In this document: positions 1 through 12,300 of the stretch, piece by piece | Numbering within the stretch: the first letter of the stretch is position 1 | Layout of the letters: each line of letters starts with the position of its first letter | Assembly: GCA_029641185.1 (NCBI GenBank) | Contig: JAPWGK010000017.1 | Location: 1,116,001 to 1,180,000 of the forward strand | DNA: 64,000 nucleotides | Reading direction: 5' to 3' | DNA from: Pseudofabraea citricarpa | Lineage: Eukaryota; Ascomycota; Leotiomycetes; Helotiales; Dermateaceae | Program-made: the position numbers and the translations under genes | The notes under the pieces: model-generated | Databases searched by the model: none | The model's input: the letters and a program-made list of their open reading frames with translations, nothing else | Told to the model about the DNA's origin: nothing

Positions 1-477
1 TGCCAATGCTGCAAGTACATACCTTTCAAGCAGGTGATATCGATAAATTGCTTTATCTCTATGCATTGGATAACAGATGTGGAAATGATAGACAAGATGA
101 TCTTTCAAGTGAGTAGTACATGGAGTTTTCTGCCTTGAAATCTCTATCGGCCCTACTTTATGATCAGGATAGAATCAATGATTGACAATTTTGGTCTGAT
201 CACCTACTATATCGCCATCAGGACAGAGATCGGAGGTAGCCCATTGCAGCTTCTAAGGGATTTCAAGTTGTTTTTAGACTATTTACCGTTCCATGGGAAG
301 GACCGAGATGAGAACCTCCGAAGTTGTCCAGCAAAATGAACAGGAACAGGTTATAAAATGATCATTCAACCCTCTGAAATTTAAAGATACCCTTTCCCTA
401 AGTACCAGCAGTCACTTTTCTGATTTGTCCCTTCTAATACTCTCTGTTGCTGAACTGCTACAAATAGAAGATCATTC
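1..477. promoter_or_regulatory. Upstream region of the BBE-type oxidoreductase gene
   Basis: No coding sequence is supported here. It precedes the plus-strand FAD oxidoreductase and carries CCTCCGAAG at 315-323 (CTTCGGAGG on the other strand), one instance of a motif shared by several cluster promoters. That it regulates anything is inference. Confidence 0.4.
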
Positions 478-2212
478 ATGATGCTCTCTTTCATTTTACG
501 AGCCATAGTGCTGCTCAGCACCATTCCAGACGCATTTGGCCACGCCATTGCTGCCCGCAACACTTTGTCTCTCAGAATAAGAGATGATGCTGGAACGTGT
601 CAGTCTGCAGTATGCATTTCTAATTTACCGTCAAGAGCTATTGTAGTACATGTCTGACTGTTACCAGTGCCAAGCGCTAGCTCTGGACTTTGGGGACAGG
701 CTTTACTACCCATCCAACGACCCCCAATTCCGAATATGGGACCAGAAACAGCAGGAAGTTGTCTACGCTTGTCGTGTAGAGCCCTCGTCAGCCGAAGAAG
801 TATCAAGAATTTTACAAATTTTGGTAGAGAAGTGGTGCAGGTTTGCAGTGAAGTGCGGCGGCCATTCCCGATTTGCTGATGACTCAAACTCAGTCGGTGG
901 TGTTACTATCGACTTAGGGCTCTTAAACTCCGTGGAGCTGGCAGCTGATAACCAGACGGCTCGTATTGGCGGAGGAACAACCTCAAATCAAGGCTTCGAA
1001 GCTCTCAACCCACTCAACCTGTCATATGTTGGAGGAAGAGTCGGAAGTGTCGGCCTCGGTGGGTTCACACTAGGTGGTGGGACTTCAGTAGTCTCTGCTG
1101 AGTATGGATGGGCTTTGGACAATGTTTTCACATACGAGGTTGGATTTGAGAGTCTATATTTGTATTTGTCCCATACTGATGTGTACAGGTTGTATTGGCA
1201 AATTCCACAATTGTGTCCGTATCTGAAGACCAGCATCCCGACTTGTACTTCGCTCTTCGAGGGGGAGGAAACAATTTTGGTGTTGTCACTTCCTTCACAG
1301 TCCGTGTCTTTGAACAAGGTGCTGTATTCACAGGCTCGCGCACCTACGGCGACAATGTAACACATCAGGTCATTGAAGCAGCAGAGAGAGTGTTCACCGT
1401 TGAGGATCATGACCCTTATGTTGGTCTCGAGTACACCTACACATATGTTCCCAGTGAAGACCGATTCACGACGTCAATCGTGCAGCGCTATTCACAGCCG
1501 CTGGTAAACTCTCCTGTATTTGACGAACTCAACCTTATCCCCTCCGAGTCAAATTCTTCCTCGATCCGTACATTGGCAGAAAGCACTAGTGTAGGCCCAG
1601 CTCTCGGGGTCACAAGGTCAGCTCAAACAAAGCAAAGACTGTATTTTCAAAAATGCTAATATATGCTAGAAATGTTTTCGATACTCTCACCCACTTCCCA
1701 TCTTTGGAGCTGAGCCAAAAAGCATTGGAGATATACAAGGAGGAAGTACAATCAGTAAAGAATGTAACTGGCATTACCCCAAGGTGGATCACATATTCGA
1801 TACCGGCCGGAGCAATTCGCAGCATGAAGCAAAGGGGAGGAAATGCTCTTGGTATCGATGTGGAGGGACATTTAATTAGTGAGTAGCAACCCACCACGCT
1901 TGTACTTGATTGGATTAAAATGCTTACTGTAACATAGTTGTTCTAATCACAGCCGGTTGGACAAACAGAGATGATGACGAAAGGGTTCTATCATTTGCTC
2001 GGACTTTCATTGAGAGATATCGGGAAGCTGCTGAAAGTCTCAATGCTTTACACCCGTTTAGGTATATCAACTACGCCAACCAGGGCGACGACATTTTTTC
2101 AGGATATGGTGAACAAAACAAGCAACGGTTGATTGAAATCCAGAAATCTATCGATCCGGCGGGCGTATTTACTTCTACTGGGCTTTGGAGAGGCTTTCAC
2201 AAGGTGCTATAG
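478..2212 (+). CDS. Secreted FAD-linked oxidoreductase, berberine-bridge-enzyme type
   Basis: Five exons (478-609, 668-1138, 1189-1616, 1670-1878, 1953-2212) keep one frame and give 499 residues, the usual family size. The start at 478 gives a hydrophobic signal peptide (MMLSFILRAIVLLS); a later ATG at 650 lies inside intron 1. The FAD_binding_4 domain shows GGHSRF, whose His is the usual 8-alpha FAD attachment site. The segment YGWALDN has Leu where bicovalent family members carry the second, Cys attachment, so single attachment is inferred. A C-terminal BBE motif (YINYANQGDD, then IDPAGVF) is intact. These enzymes oxidise alcohols or C-N bonds or close rings in secondary metabolism. Its tail faces the methyltransferase gene, and a cluster-type motif lies about 155 bases upstream. 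Membership of the PKS-NRPS cluster is inferred from position. Confidence 0.88.
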
Positions 2213-2761
2213 GGGCCTGTATCGCTTCCTGGTCCGGAATAGACAAGGACGTATCGGACTTTAGAGTTATAGCCGTGTCTCTGCGTTTCTGTCAGAGTGG
2301 CGCAACCTTGCACACATAAATATCATAGATTACACTCGTTTTAGGCAAAAGTCAAAGATCATAATCATTGGGAGCTGTTGGAATATTCAATATTTGTGCA
2401 TAGCAGTCAGAAGTGATATATGGCCTAAATATAATTTAGTATACCAGGTTCTCATAACTTTTCGAGCGATCTCGAAGACTAATATCTTGAGAATAACATA
2501 TCTAAACAGCGATAATAGTAATATAGCTACTGATGTTTCCGATAGTATAACGAACAACACCCAATTTTTGCTGTGAGTTTACTAGGATAGGTTCAAGAAG
2601 CTGGAAACTTGGATGACATTGAAAAAAGAACTACCTGATATGCCAGCTAACCAACACGATTCAAAATAAATAATGATACTTAAGCGGTAGACGGCTTCCT
2701 TCCATAAACAATATGTCTAGAAATCCGTCAGTACAGATGAATACAAGAAGATGGGTGCCAC
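2213..2761. other. Intergenic, between two convergent genes
   Basis: This 549-base stretch separates the 3' ends of the FAD oxidoreductase (+) and the methyltransferase (-). It is AT-rich with no supported gene, and presumably holds both 3' UTRs. Confidence 0.5.
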
Positions 2762-4175
2762 CTACACCGGAATGTAAGCCTTGATGTTTGGGTCCTTGAT
2801 TTCCTGTCTCAACATAGCCAAAAACACCGTCAATCTCTCAGATGACCATCCCAGGTACGACGTGAAGATTCTGGTACTGGCGCTTTCAAGTATCCCAGCA
2901 TCAACCTGTGCTTGAAACCAAGCACCCAGTAGCTTCTCCTTTTGATTTTCTGGCCACTGATTACTCGGCCATCTGTAGAGCACTTCCGTTACATCCTCAA
3001 ATCCCTTCTCGATCATCCACGTTTTGTACATCGGCACATTCTCGCCCCAGGTACGGCCAGTCTTTTTTGTCGCTTCTTGGAGGTGAGTCTGCCACTCCGA
3101 GAGCGCTGTGCCGGAAAAGCTGCTGTCGTCGCACTTTTGTAGCTCACAGTCTTGAAATTCCAAATACCCACCTGGAAGGAGTGCATCGTAAGCTTTACTG
3201 ATGATATTTGGTGTATCCTTGAAACATGTGGTGACCGCTCGAGCGTGAATGTAATCGAATTTGGTTGAAAAGATCCATTCGTCTTCTGCATCATCAATTT
3301 CAAATCGGCAATTTGGGGGGACACTGTACACAACCAATTTAGTTAAGATCCCGGTAGAGACACTCGATAAACATACTATAGAGGTTGAATCGAGGACAGA
3401 TCCGTTCCTAAAACATTGGCGGAAGGATATGCATCGGCTGATACAATCAGCGGTTTCCAAAACAAATATTCCTCGGGCAAGGTCACCAAAATCAATTGCC
3501 CAGATACCTGTTCCTGTAGCAATGTCAAGTACGTTTTGAGGTGCTGAACCAATTGGTGCAAGATGAAGTTTCTCATCTAATGTTATTGTCCACATTTTGT
3601 GCTGTATGTCTACAAATCGAAGTTAGAAGCTAGTCGCAACGTTAGGTAGCCGACTTGCCAAGTCTATTCAATTCTTTCTAGCTTTACATTAGTTAGATCT
3701 TCAATAAAAGCGACTTCTTTCTCACCTCATCGTTTGGAAGCATGTATTCTATTCCTTTCAGTTAGCAATAACCGCAAGTGGAATGGTGACCCAGCTTACT
3801 GCCATCTTTGTAGACATGGTAAGACCTCCCATTCTCTTCAACCCTCTCTTTACCGCTGGATCCGACCGTGTATGTAGAAGTACTTCTAAATCAGCATGTT
3901 ACGAAGATGAAGATAGAAATCTTACACGTAACTTCCCAGATCGCCGATTGCAGAATCTTGATCTGTACTTAAATCCTCGTCGACATTCTTGACTTAAATG
4001 AGTGACATAATCTCTGCAGCGGATATATTCCGCTTACTTCTGACTCTTGCGCTAGTCCAGGATTGCTGCGATCGCCTATGGCTATCTCGCTTTGCTTAGT
4101 ACTCTCCAATGTATGCTCCGGAGCAAGTTGAGAAGCCTCAAGCTTTTCTGGGTTGTCAGGAGTAGCCATCGTCAA
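2762..4175 (-). CDS. LaeA-like class I SAM-dependent methyltransferase
   Basis: Eight exons can be assembled in frame: 4175-4038, 3987-3926, 3885-3800, 3748-3726, 3677-3659, 3609-3487, 3437-3377 and 3323-2762. Starting at the second ATG (4169) they give 355 residues. The N-terminal part has the family signature YHVYKDGKYMLPNDE; the core has the SAM-binding motif VLDIATGTGIWAIDF and the acidic VLGTDLS, followed by PPNCRFEIDD and the late motif LLPGGYLEFQD. Intron 5 (3658-3610) begins GCAAGT and ends TAG, a GC-AG intron; the reading frame excludes a nearby GT donor. LaeA relatives are either global regulators or cluster O-/N-methyltransferases; position beside a PKS-NRPS favours a tailoring role (inference). 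The multi-exon N-terminus was built by eye and is the least certain part. Confidence 0.85.
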
Positions 4176-6358
4176 TGAAACCCTCTAGATGTTCGAACGT
4201 TAATTGTAATATATATGAATTGGATACCCCGCAAAATTCGCTTGACCCCATGATCCTCTTTACGCTGGTAACTGTATATTTGAGAACCATAAAGGTGTTG
4301 GATACACAAGTCGGGTAAATGCGGTGCTCCTTTGGCTATCGTGCATGCTCAGTGAACGCCATTCTTTGCCAGATCACATTTGCGTTGCATGGACCAGAGT
4401 TCCAGTCAACGAATCATACAATCAGAAAATTCATTCGCAGCTAGGGTAAGTGGTCTTTGTGGAAGGTGGCTTGAAATCGATACTCTGCACGTGATCTAAA
4501 GGAGGGCATCATGATTACGGTGGAGTTTATTTCACTTCGGCAACCAGTGCTAGGGGTTGGAAATGAATCCACGGGAAATGATGGGGCTTGAATGAGTAAC
4601 TTTCGTACAAGTAAATAGTCAAGGAGTTAATCAGAGAAATAAGGCAGTCTACGGACCAGATTTTTGCCTGACTAAAACCAGAAGAAAGTCCATTACAATA
4701 CCGAGATGATTTTATAAGAGTTTGTAAGTTCAAAAAATCCCCAAAATAACTTCAAAAGCATAGGTGGTCAAGTTTCGTGGGGCATGCGGGCGTGAAGAGC
4801 AGATTAATGGTTCTAGACAAATAGATGGCTTAATACTATGTACTCGCTTGAGGTCTAGAAACCATATTTAGATCTTTGTTTGAGGTCTTTCTTCCTCCTT
4901 TCCATGCGCCGACGGTTCGAGTGGAATGCAAAAACAACGAAACATGGAAGGATACATAACTAAACCATCAAACGTAGCAGGCATCGTGCTATAATTAAAC
5001 TCTATCCTCTGAGATAGGATTCGATCAGACCAGAGAATTGCTTTCATTGCATGAGCTGTAAAGAAGTTTTGTTGCTGGCTAAGGTAACCAATGCATCCGC
5101 TAAATCCAAAAAAAGCCCACCTGAGCCCACCTTATAATACGGCCGTGGAATTTGTGTCTTGTTCCAAGCTGGCCAAAATACTGAGACAGATTTCAAATAA
5201 GTATGCTGCTTTTCTACAGCTGAGCTTCCTCGACCGAAGTTTTGCCGCATCACTCTCAAGGAAGTGTCGCTGATAGAACAAAGCTAATCTGTGCCCTTGT
5301 GTCAATTCTATGATGCCGAACCCTTACTTGAACTACTCCGAGCTCATTCGATAACCACTAAGCATCAATTACGCCTCCCGTTATACAAACGACTCGTCCG
5401 CGTGTTATCATTCCGAATATAGAGAATATCGAAAGAACGAAGGGTCAAGGGTTCGTCAGGAGGGTCGTGGCTCAGATAATTTCATCTTTCTCCTTGGTAA
5501 AGATTAGCAGAACAACTTGAATGGGATGCGAAATGGAGTAACATACAAGTGTGATTTCGTCTGGATGGCTCTGGAGCGATTGTAATAGCTAAGAATTGTA
5601 AGACTCCACGCGTTACCGTTACCTGCTGGTTGGGAGAGAGTCAAAACAGAGCGCCGAACGCGTTCCCATCCTCTCCATGTTTCGCCATGATCTGTGTAGA
5701 CATAGTATTCCGCATCTTGGAGTAAGTACTCTCATAAGGACTTCAGTCTCTAGTAGTATGGCGCGAGGTTCTGGATGGTAAACATGATGTAGCAATAGTG
5801 GTTATGGTGGTGGAGGTTGTGGTTGTGCAGTGCGCGCCCGGACGTGCTCGACCTCGGAAAGTCTAAAACGCCTTTATGCCTCAATCATAAGGTCTCAAAC
5901 ATGTCCTGACGTGTGACTTGGAACCGAGAATGTAAAAGGGGGACGTTAGGCGAGATGAGAAGTAAAATACGACAAGATAACTTAGAAATAATAGCTAAGG
6001 GCTCGTTTGCTTTGGAAGAATAACTCCTTTTTCAACTTCTCTATTTGTAATAGAGCTTTGTATAATTCTAGATTTTATGATCGAAACTATTCTTAGATAT
6101 TAAATTATTTTGTGGGAGAAATCGCTCGCTTAAATTTGATTTAATATTCTTGAAAGATCCAATACTTAAGTGTGGGATAATAAATCGCCTATTCGTAGAG
6201 CTTAATCTGTATGAATCAAAATATGAAAGTAATCTATAAAATTAAAGATAGAAGAAGTGTTAACTCCAATTTTACACCAGATAAACAATAATCACTTGAG
6301 ATCGTCCGTGATTTGCAAAGTGATTTTAGTCAAAAGACCAAAAATCTACCACCTGACT
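4176..6358. other. Long intergenic stretch with no recognised gene
   Basis: About 2.2 kb between the starts of the methyltransferase and the end of the PKS-NRPS. No open frame resembles a known protein on either strand. The last 350 bases are strongly AT-rich. CTTCGGC at 4535-4541, about 360 bases upstream of the methyltransferase, resembles the shared cluster motif. The stretch may hold a decayed gene or repeat that I cannot recognise. Confidence 0.4.
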
Positions 6359-9300
6359 CTACCGTCGCGATTCGAACTTAACACTTCCATCTCCCAGGTT
6401 ACTTTCGCCCTCCTTAATAATTCCCTCGTGTGACGTGAGGAAATAATCAAAACCAAGTGCTTTAATCCGCCCAATCCATTTGACGATCGCAATTTGCTCA
6501 AAGTCGCGATCACCTCTCTGCGTTCTGATGTGAGCCTCTAACTCATCTATAGTAAGGGTGACGCGGTTCTCATAGTGGGTGAACTGGGTAGCGGCAGAGT
6601 GTTCGTTTGCAAGAAGCATGGCATCGCAAAGCCATTGAGCTACCTGCTTAGCTGGGCTCATGTCAAGCCGCCCATCCCAGCCGCTTGTGTCGGGTACGAC
6701 TTTGGTCAAGTCGACGAAGCGGATGAGTTCATGCAGGAATTCCTTCGGCGGAGGCTCGTGTCGTGTCGAGGGAAGGAAGCGGTAGATGAACGACGGTACT
6801 CCCAGCTCTTCCTGAGATCGCTCGAGGATGCGCTCACTGGCCCATCGGGTTGCGACATAGCCGTTGCTGCCGTCCGAAGGAGGAAGATGGGAAGCGGCCG
6901 AAACACCATCCGTTGTAGCCACTTCTCGGGGCAGCACCCCTATTGTCGAGATATAGTGGATGGGAATGCGCCGTTGAGCTGCTAACTTAACAAGCTCTTT
7001 GGTTGGAAGGACGTTGCTGCGCCGGAGTACATTATAGTTATCCCAGAAAGAGCGCGTGCCGCCTAAGTGTAAAATCACATCCACTTCGCTGGACAGGGTT
7101 CGGTACTCATCGTCAGAGAGCCCGAAAAGCGGCCAAGTTAAATCGCCTGGATGGTATACTATTTTGCTAGAAAGATCCAATTTTCGACCCTCTTTCTCTC
7201 GTACGGCGATACAATGGATAGTACCCACATTTTCATTGGCGACGAGCTGTGGGAGTAGATACTTCGCGAGAAAGCCTGTTCCACCAGTGACCAGCACCTT
7301 TTTGGCTTTTTGCTGATCCGCTGGAATGTCAGATACGTCCTTATCTAAACCAGGTATGAGTGGCGGGGCAGTCTCATCTTCCCAGTCGGTTGGTTTGACA
7401 ACAGAGCTTTCTTCGATCTTTTGTGCCATTTGTGCTAGCGTATTAGCACCAAGGAGCTCGAAAAGACGGACAGTAACATTGAAAGCGTGACGAATGCGTT
7501 CTTGAAGGCGAATGATCAGGAGGGAATTGCCTCCGATAAAAAAGAAGTTGGTCGAAGGATTAATGTCAAAGCCAAGTGTTTCGATGCTCTTCCCAAGGAC
7601 TTCTCGCCATACACCCTTCAACTGGGCCATCGTTTCAGTAAGCTCTGTATCTTCGTGGGCAGTTTGCTTTCTCCTTGGCAGTAGCATTTTCTTGATCGCC
7701 GTTCGATCTACCTTAGAGTGGTTGGTGAGAGGGAGTTTATCAAGAGGTATTGCTACAACAGGAACCATGTACTGAGGAACCTGCAGGTTGCTAAGAAGGC
7801 GTTCCAAGAAGATCTCCTGGTCAGCGACGGCATGGTTTGGTGTAAACACAACATGAGCGACTAGGAATTCAGGATCGCCTTCACGCAAAGTGACCACTGC
7901 CTCGTTCAATGCGCCGCCTGAAGCTGAGATAATGTTGCTTTCGATATCGCTGAGTTCGATACGAAGGCCACGTATCTTGACTTGAGTATCGCCTGCAATG
8001 CGGCTGTGAAAAACCAGCGCTCCGTCTTCGTTCAGGTGGCCAATATCGCCGGTACGATACATGCGTGTCCAACCATTAGCGATATCCTCGGGCGTCGCGA
8101 ACGGATTCGTGACGAAGGACTTATTCGTTAATTCCCTGTTCTTGAAGTATCCGAGGGACACGCCTGCACCGCCGAGACAAATTTCTCCCGGACTGCCAGC
8201 AGGTAATGGCCTCAGCTGCTCATCGACAATATAAGTGTTGTAATTGGGCAGTGAATAGCCGCACGGAATACGGCCCATATTTTCTAGCGTTTTCTTCTCG
8301 CGATAGGCAATCTCCATTTTGGTTGAAGAAATAGAAATCTCAGTAGGGCCGTACGAGTTATGGAAACGCAACCCTGGGAGACCAAGATCAGCAAGCTCTT
8401 GCGTGACCGCAGTAGTCAAGCTTTCGCCGCCGCCGAAAGCGAATCGCCACGTGGATGCGTGCCGAAGTTTGTCACCTCCATATTGCATCCAGAGCAAGTA
8501 CTCGGATGGTGTTGCCTTGGTGTAGGTGATAGAATGCTCTTGAATGATCTCGGTGATCTCAAGCGGGTTGCCACGTTTGTTCCATGGTACTATATACACG
8601 CTGCCGGCGTTGGTAAGACCGGTATATATCCTAGACGGACGAAAGTCAGTTGTTTTACTCCTTTATTAGAGTGTTGGGGATGTATGGGTGCGATTCCCAG
8701 GAGTAAGAGACATCCTAGAAGCTCAAAGGTACCACATCAGGAAGTGAAATGATTTTGAAAGTACATACTGGTCTGAGGAATGGTTGAAGGTAAAGGCACT
8801 CTGCTGCAAAGTGCGCTCTGCGCCTAGTTTCCACATCTTCGTATACCCCTCGATCTCATTCCGGAGGCCCGAGTGGGTGACAACTATGGCCTTGGGCGTG
8901 CCAGTCGAGCCGCTGGTGTACAGGATTGCAGCCGGCGATTCTGCCCGTGCAGAGTTTGCAATACGAGTCGAAGCTTCAGAACCTAGAGTAGTTACATTAA
9001 TGACGCGAGCCTCATCCACACCAAGCTGCGGCACATCGTTCAATGTGGTAGCGTCGGCGAGGATTGCTCTCGGTTCACAGTCTTTTGCAACATTCGCCAG
9101 ACGTGGAAGAGGATTCCGAAGGTCCAGTGGCACGTAGATAGCCCCAAGCCGCATAATAGCGAGCATAGAACACACCCACTCGGACGCTGCCTGCTGGAAA
9201 ACGAGCACTCGAGAGCTAGCGCCCACTCCATCATTTTTTAATGCTTCAGCAATGGCCTCAGTACGGTTGATCATGTCTGTGTAAGTAAGTACCTTGCCAA

Positions 9301-12300
9301 GGCCATCCATTAGAGCGACTTTGTCTCCATTCTCTTGAGCAACCTGGTCGATCCGATGGGGAAGTGTTGCGGGCCATTCAGAGGTGAGTTGTGGGCCGCG
9401 GCCAATCTGGACAGCCTGCGTGCGCTGCTTTTCACCATAGAGAGGAGTTTCCTTCAAGGAGAGTGAGGGATCACTAGTAAGAATATCGAGGAAGTGGACG
9501 AATGTGTCAGACAACAATTTCGTCGCTGTCAGATCGTAGAGGGTCTTTTGAGCTCGGAACATAATCAACGCATCTGTGGCGCTATCTGTCACATCCAGCG
9601 TAATGTCGTAGGCGGTTTTCCCGGTATCGATCCTTTCAATTTCGAACTGGCAGTTGCCAAAGGGATGCTTCGCTTGAGCCCCTTGGCGGTAATCGACAAA
9701 AGCTTGGAAAAAGGGGCTGTAAGATGAGGAGCGAGCCACATTCAACTCGGCTAATAGAACATCAAAGGGCAAACGCGAGTTCTCAAGCGCTGCGTAGGAT
9801 GTGTTGCGAGCTTCGACGATGGCATCGGCAAACTGTTGATCTGGCTGGCGGCGGAATCTGAGGGGAAGCAGATTAAGAAAGAATCCAATACTGCCCATCA
9901 CATCGGGGTCGTTGCGGGCCGCATCAGCAACGCCAATTGTCAAGTCTTGGGTGTCGGTAAAACTGAAGAGCATGGCTTTGAAGGCAGCTAAGTAGAGGTG
10001 AAATGGCGTAGACCGGTTTGCCTTTGCTACTGATCTGACTCGTGTCGCCAATGCAGGCTCGAGTCGAAACTCCACTTGGTGTGTATCAAATATCTTCATC
10101 GGTACTCTAGAACTAGTACGAGATATTGGCAACAGCGGCAAGATGGTCAGCTCTTCACCAGCTGGGAAAACACCCTGCCAATACTTAAGCTCCTTGCTCA
10201 TTTCCCCACTTTCATGGGCATTGCGCTGGGCTACTGAGAACTCAGGGTACTGTCGGGGAGGTGACCCGAGAGATTGGCCATTGTAAGCCTTTTCCAGATC
10301 GGCAAGGAAGACCTGCAAGCTAACGCCGTCCATAATTATGTGATGGTGGTACATCAGGAGATAGTGAGATGACGGTGAAAGCGTTAGAAGAACAAGCTTC
10401 AGCAATTCGCCGCTTGCCATATCAAAGTCGTGCGATCTCAGTTTGGTGTACTCGGCGGTAACATCGTCCACAGATTTGATCTTCTTACACTCAAGTCGTA
10501 ATAGGGAGCTGGGCATAACTTTCTGGTTAACTTCAGCTTCATTAGCCTCGTCTGCTACGAAACATGTTCGTAGTGATTCGTGTCTAGAAGAGACTATGCG
10601 AGTGGCTCTCTCTAGGTCGCTGATGTGTAGGTTACCTGTGATGTGGTAGTAATAGGCGACATTATGTGTCCTTTGGTCTTCAAGGAGATGCTGGAGGAAC
10701 CAGAAGCGGGACTGCCCTAAGGATATAGGTATACTCTTTAAGAATTTCTGCGGTTGATGTTTTATATTTGGTACTGGTGTTGGCAGTGGGTTGGCTTGCG
10801 CTTCAAAATGAGGAGGGAAGAGAGCGCTGACCTTTTTAAAGTCCGGCACGCTTTCATCGACCGTGTTAGAGCCTACGGATGACAGGGCTGTCGAAGAGCC
10901 ATTGAGACCAGGGGATGAAGATCCTGGGGTCGTATTATAATCGGATGCAGTAGGACTTGATCCCGAATTTACAGCCGGCTGGATTGGTACTTTGGGCTCT
11001 GACTTTGAAATTGCAAGGGGTTTGTGAGGTTCAACCCCCGATTTCCCAATGCTTGCAAGATATTCTTGCGGCAGCTTTTCCAACGCTCTTTGGCACAACT
11101 CAGCGGGAGAAGCCCCTCCCACGACCTTGAGAACTGGAATATCCACCTTGAGTTCTTTCAAGAACCAGGAGCGAACTTCAACAGCAACCAATGAATCGAT
11201 TCCAAGCTCGTTGAGAGGAGCATCGTTGTCAATTGCCTGATCACCCAACTGTAAAATCACTCGCAATTTCGCCGAGAAACAATCTGCGTACATGGTCAGT
11301 ATGACACGTTGGAAACTTTATTAGAGATGTGATTAGACGGCTTACCTAGTATGATGTCAAGGACTTGTTCTTTGGTAGTTGCTCGTGTGACTTGTTGGCC
11401 GACAGGAAGTGTTGTCTTCTTGGTCTGATCTCCCGAGTCTGATTCAATTTTGGGTTTCTCAATGACACAATGCGAGAAAAGAGTATTCGTGAACCAAGGC
11501 CCCTTCACGTCTTCATCCTCGCGGAAGTGCCGAATTCCAAATGTCACTACTGCTTCAGGAAGGGTCTCCTTATCTTTAGGGTCTGGGAACCCTGCTCGGA
11601 TGGTCTCTGCGAAAGCCTGGCGCAGATCCGACTCGGAGATGGGCAAAAGCCCAAGTCCAATTAGCTGATCGCGGACAATCTGGGCTGCCGATTCGACGTA
11701 CCCAATACCAACAACACGGCCAATATCAAAGGTAGAGGCTGCTAAGCCACGTCTACGTCTCTGCCTGGCCAGACCATTCAGGTAACCATTGCCGGTGGCG
11801 TAGAGGGATTGACCTGCGTTACCAAGAACGCTTGATACAGAGGAGAACATGACAAAGAAATCGAGCTTGTCGTCGTGGAACGCTTCTTCCAGATTGATCG
11901 CCCCGTCAACCTTCGGTCCAAGGATTTCTTGCATCTTGTCTGTTGACATTCTAGAAAAGAGCGAATCGTGGAGGACCATAGCCCCATGGGCCACACCTGC
12001 GACTGGAGGGCAACTCGCTCTTATTATTTTCACCGCACTTTCTACACTCCGCTTGTCAGTGACATCCATTGGAAGCACTTTGACAGTTGCGCCTGTTCCC
12101 TCGAATGAATTGATCCATCTTTGATCGATGGCAGGGCGCCTACTGGTCAAACATACGCAGCCTGCGCCGTTTGATACCATCCACTCACAGAGTGACTGGC
12201 CAATTTTCCCACTAAGACCGATGAGAAGATAAGTCTTGTTTTTAGAAAAGAAACTTGAGACGTCCAAAGGACGCACTTCTGTCTTCACCAGGCCGTCCGA

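Noticed and set aside
650..1360. Start of the FAD oxidoreductase at the ATG at 650
   Set aside because: That ATG lies inside an intron (610-667); the upstream exon at 478 supplies a signal peptide and joins in frame.
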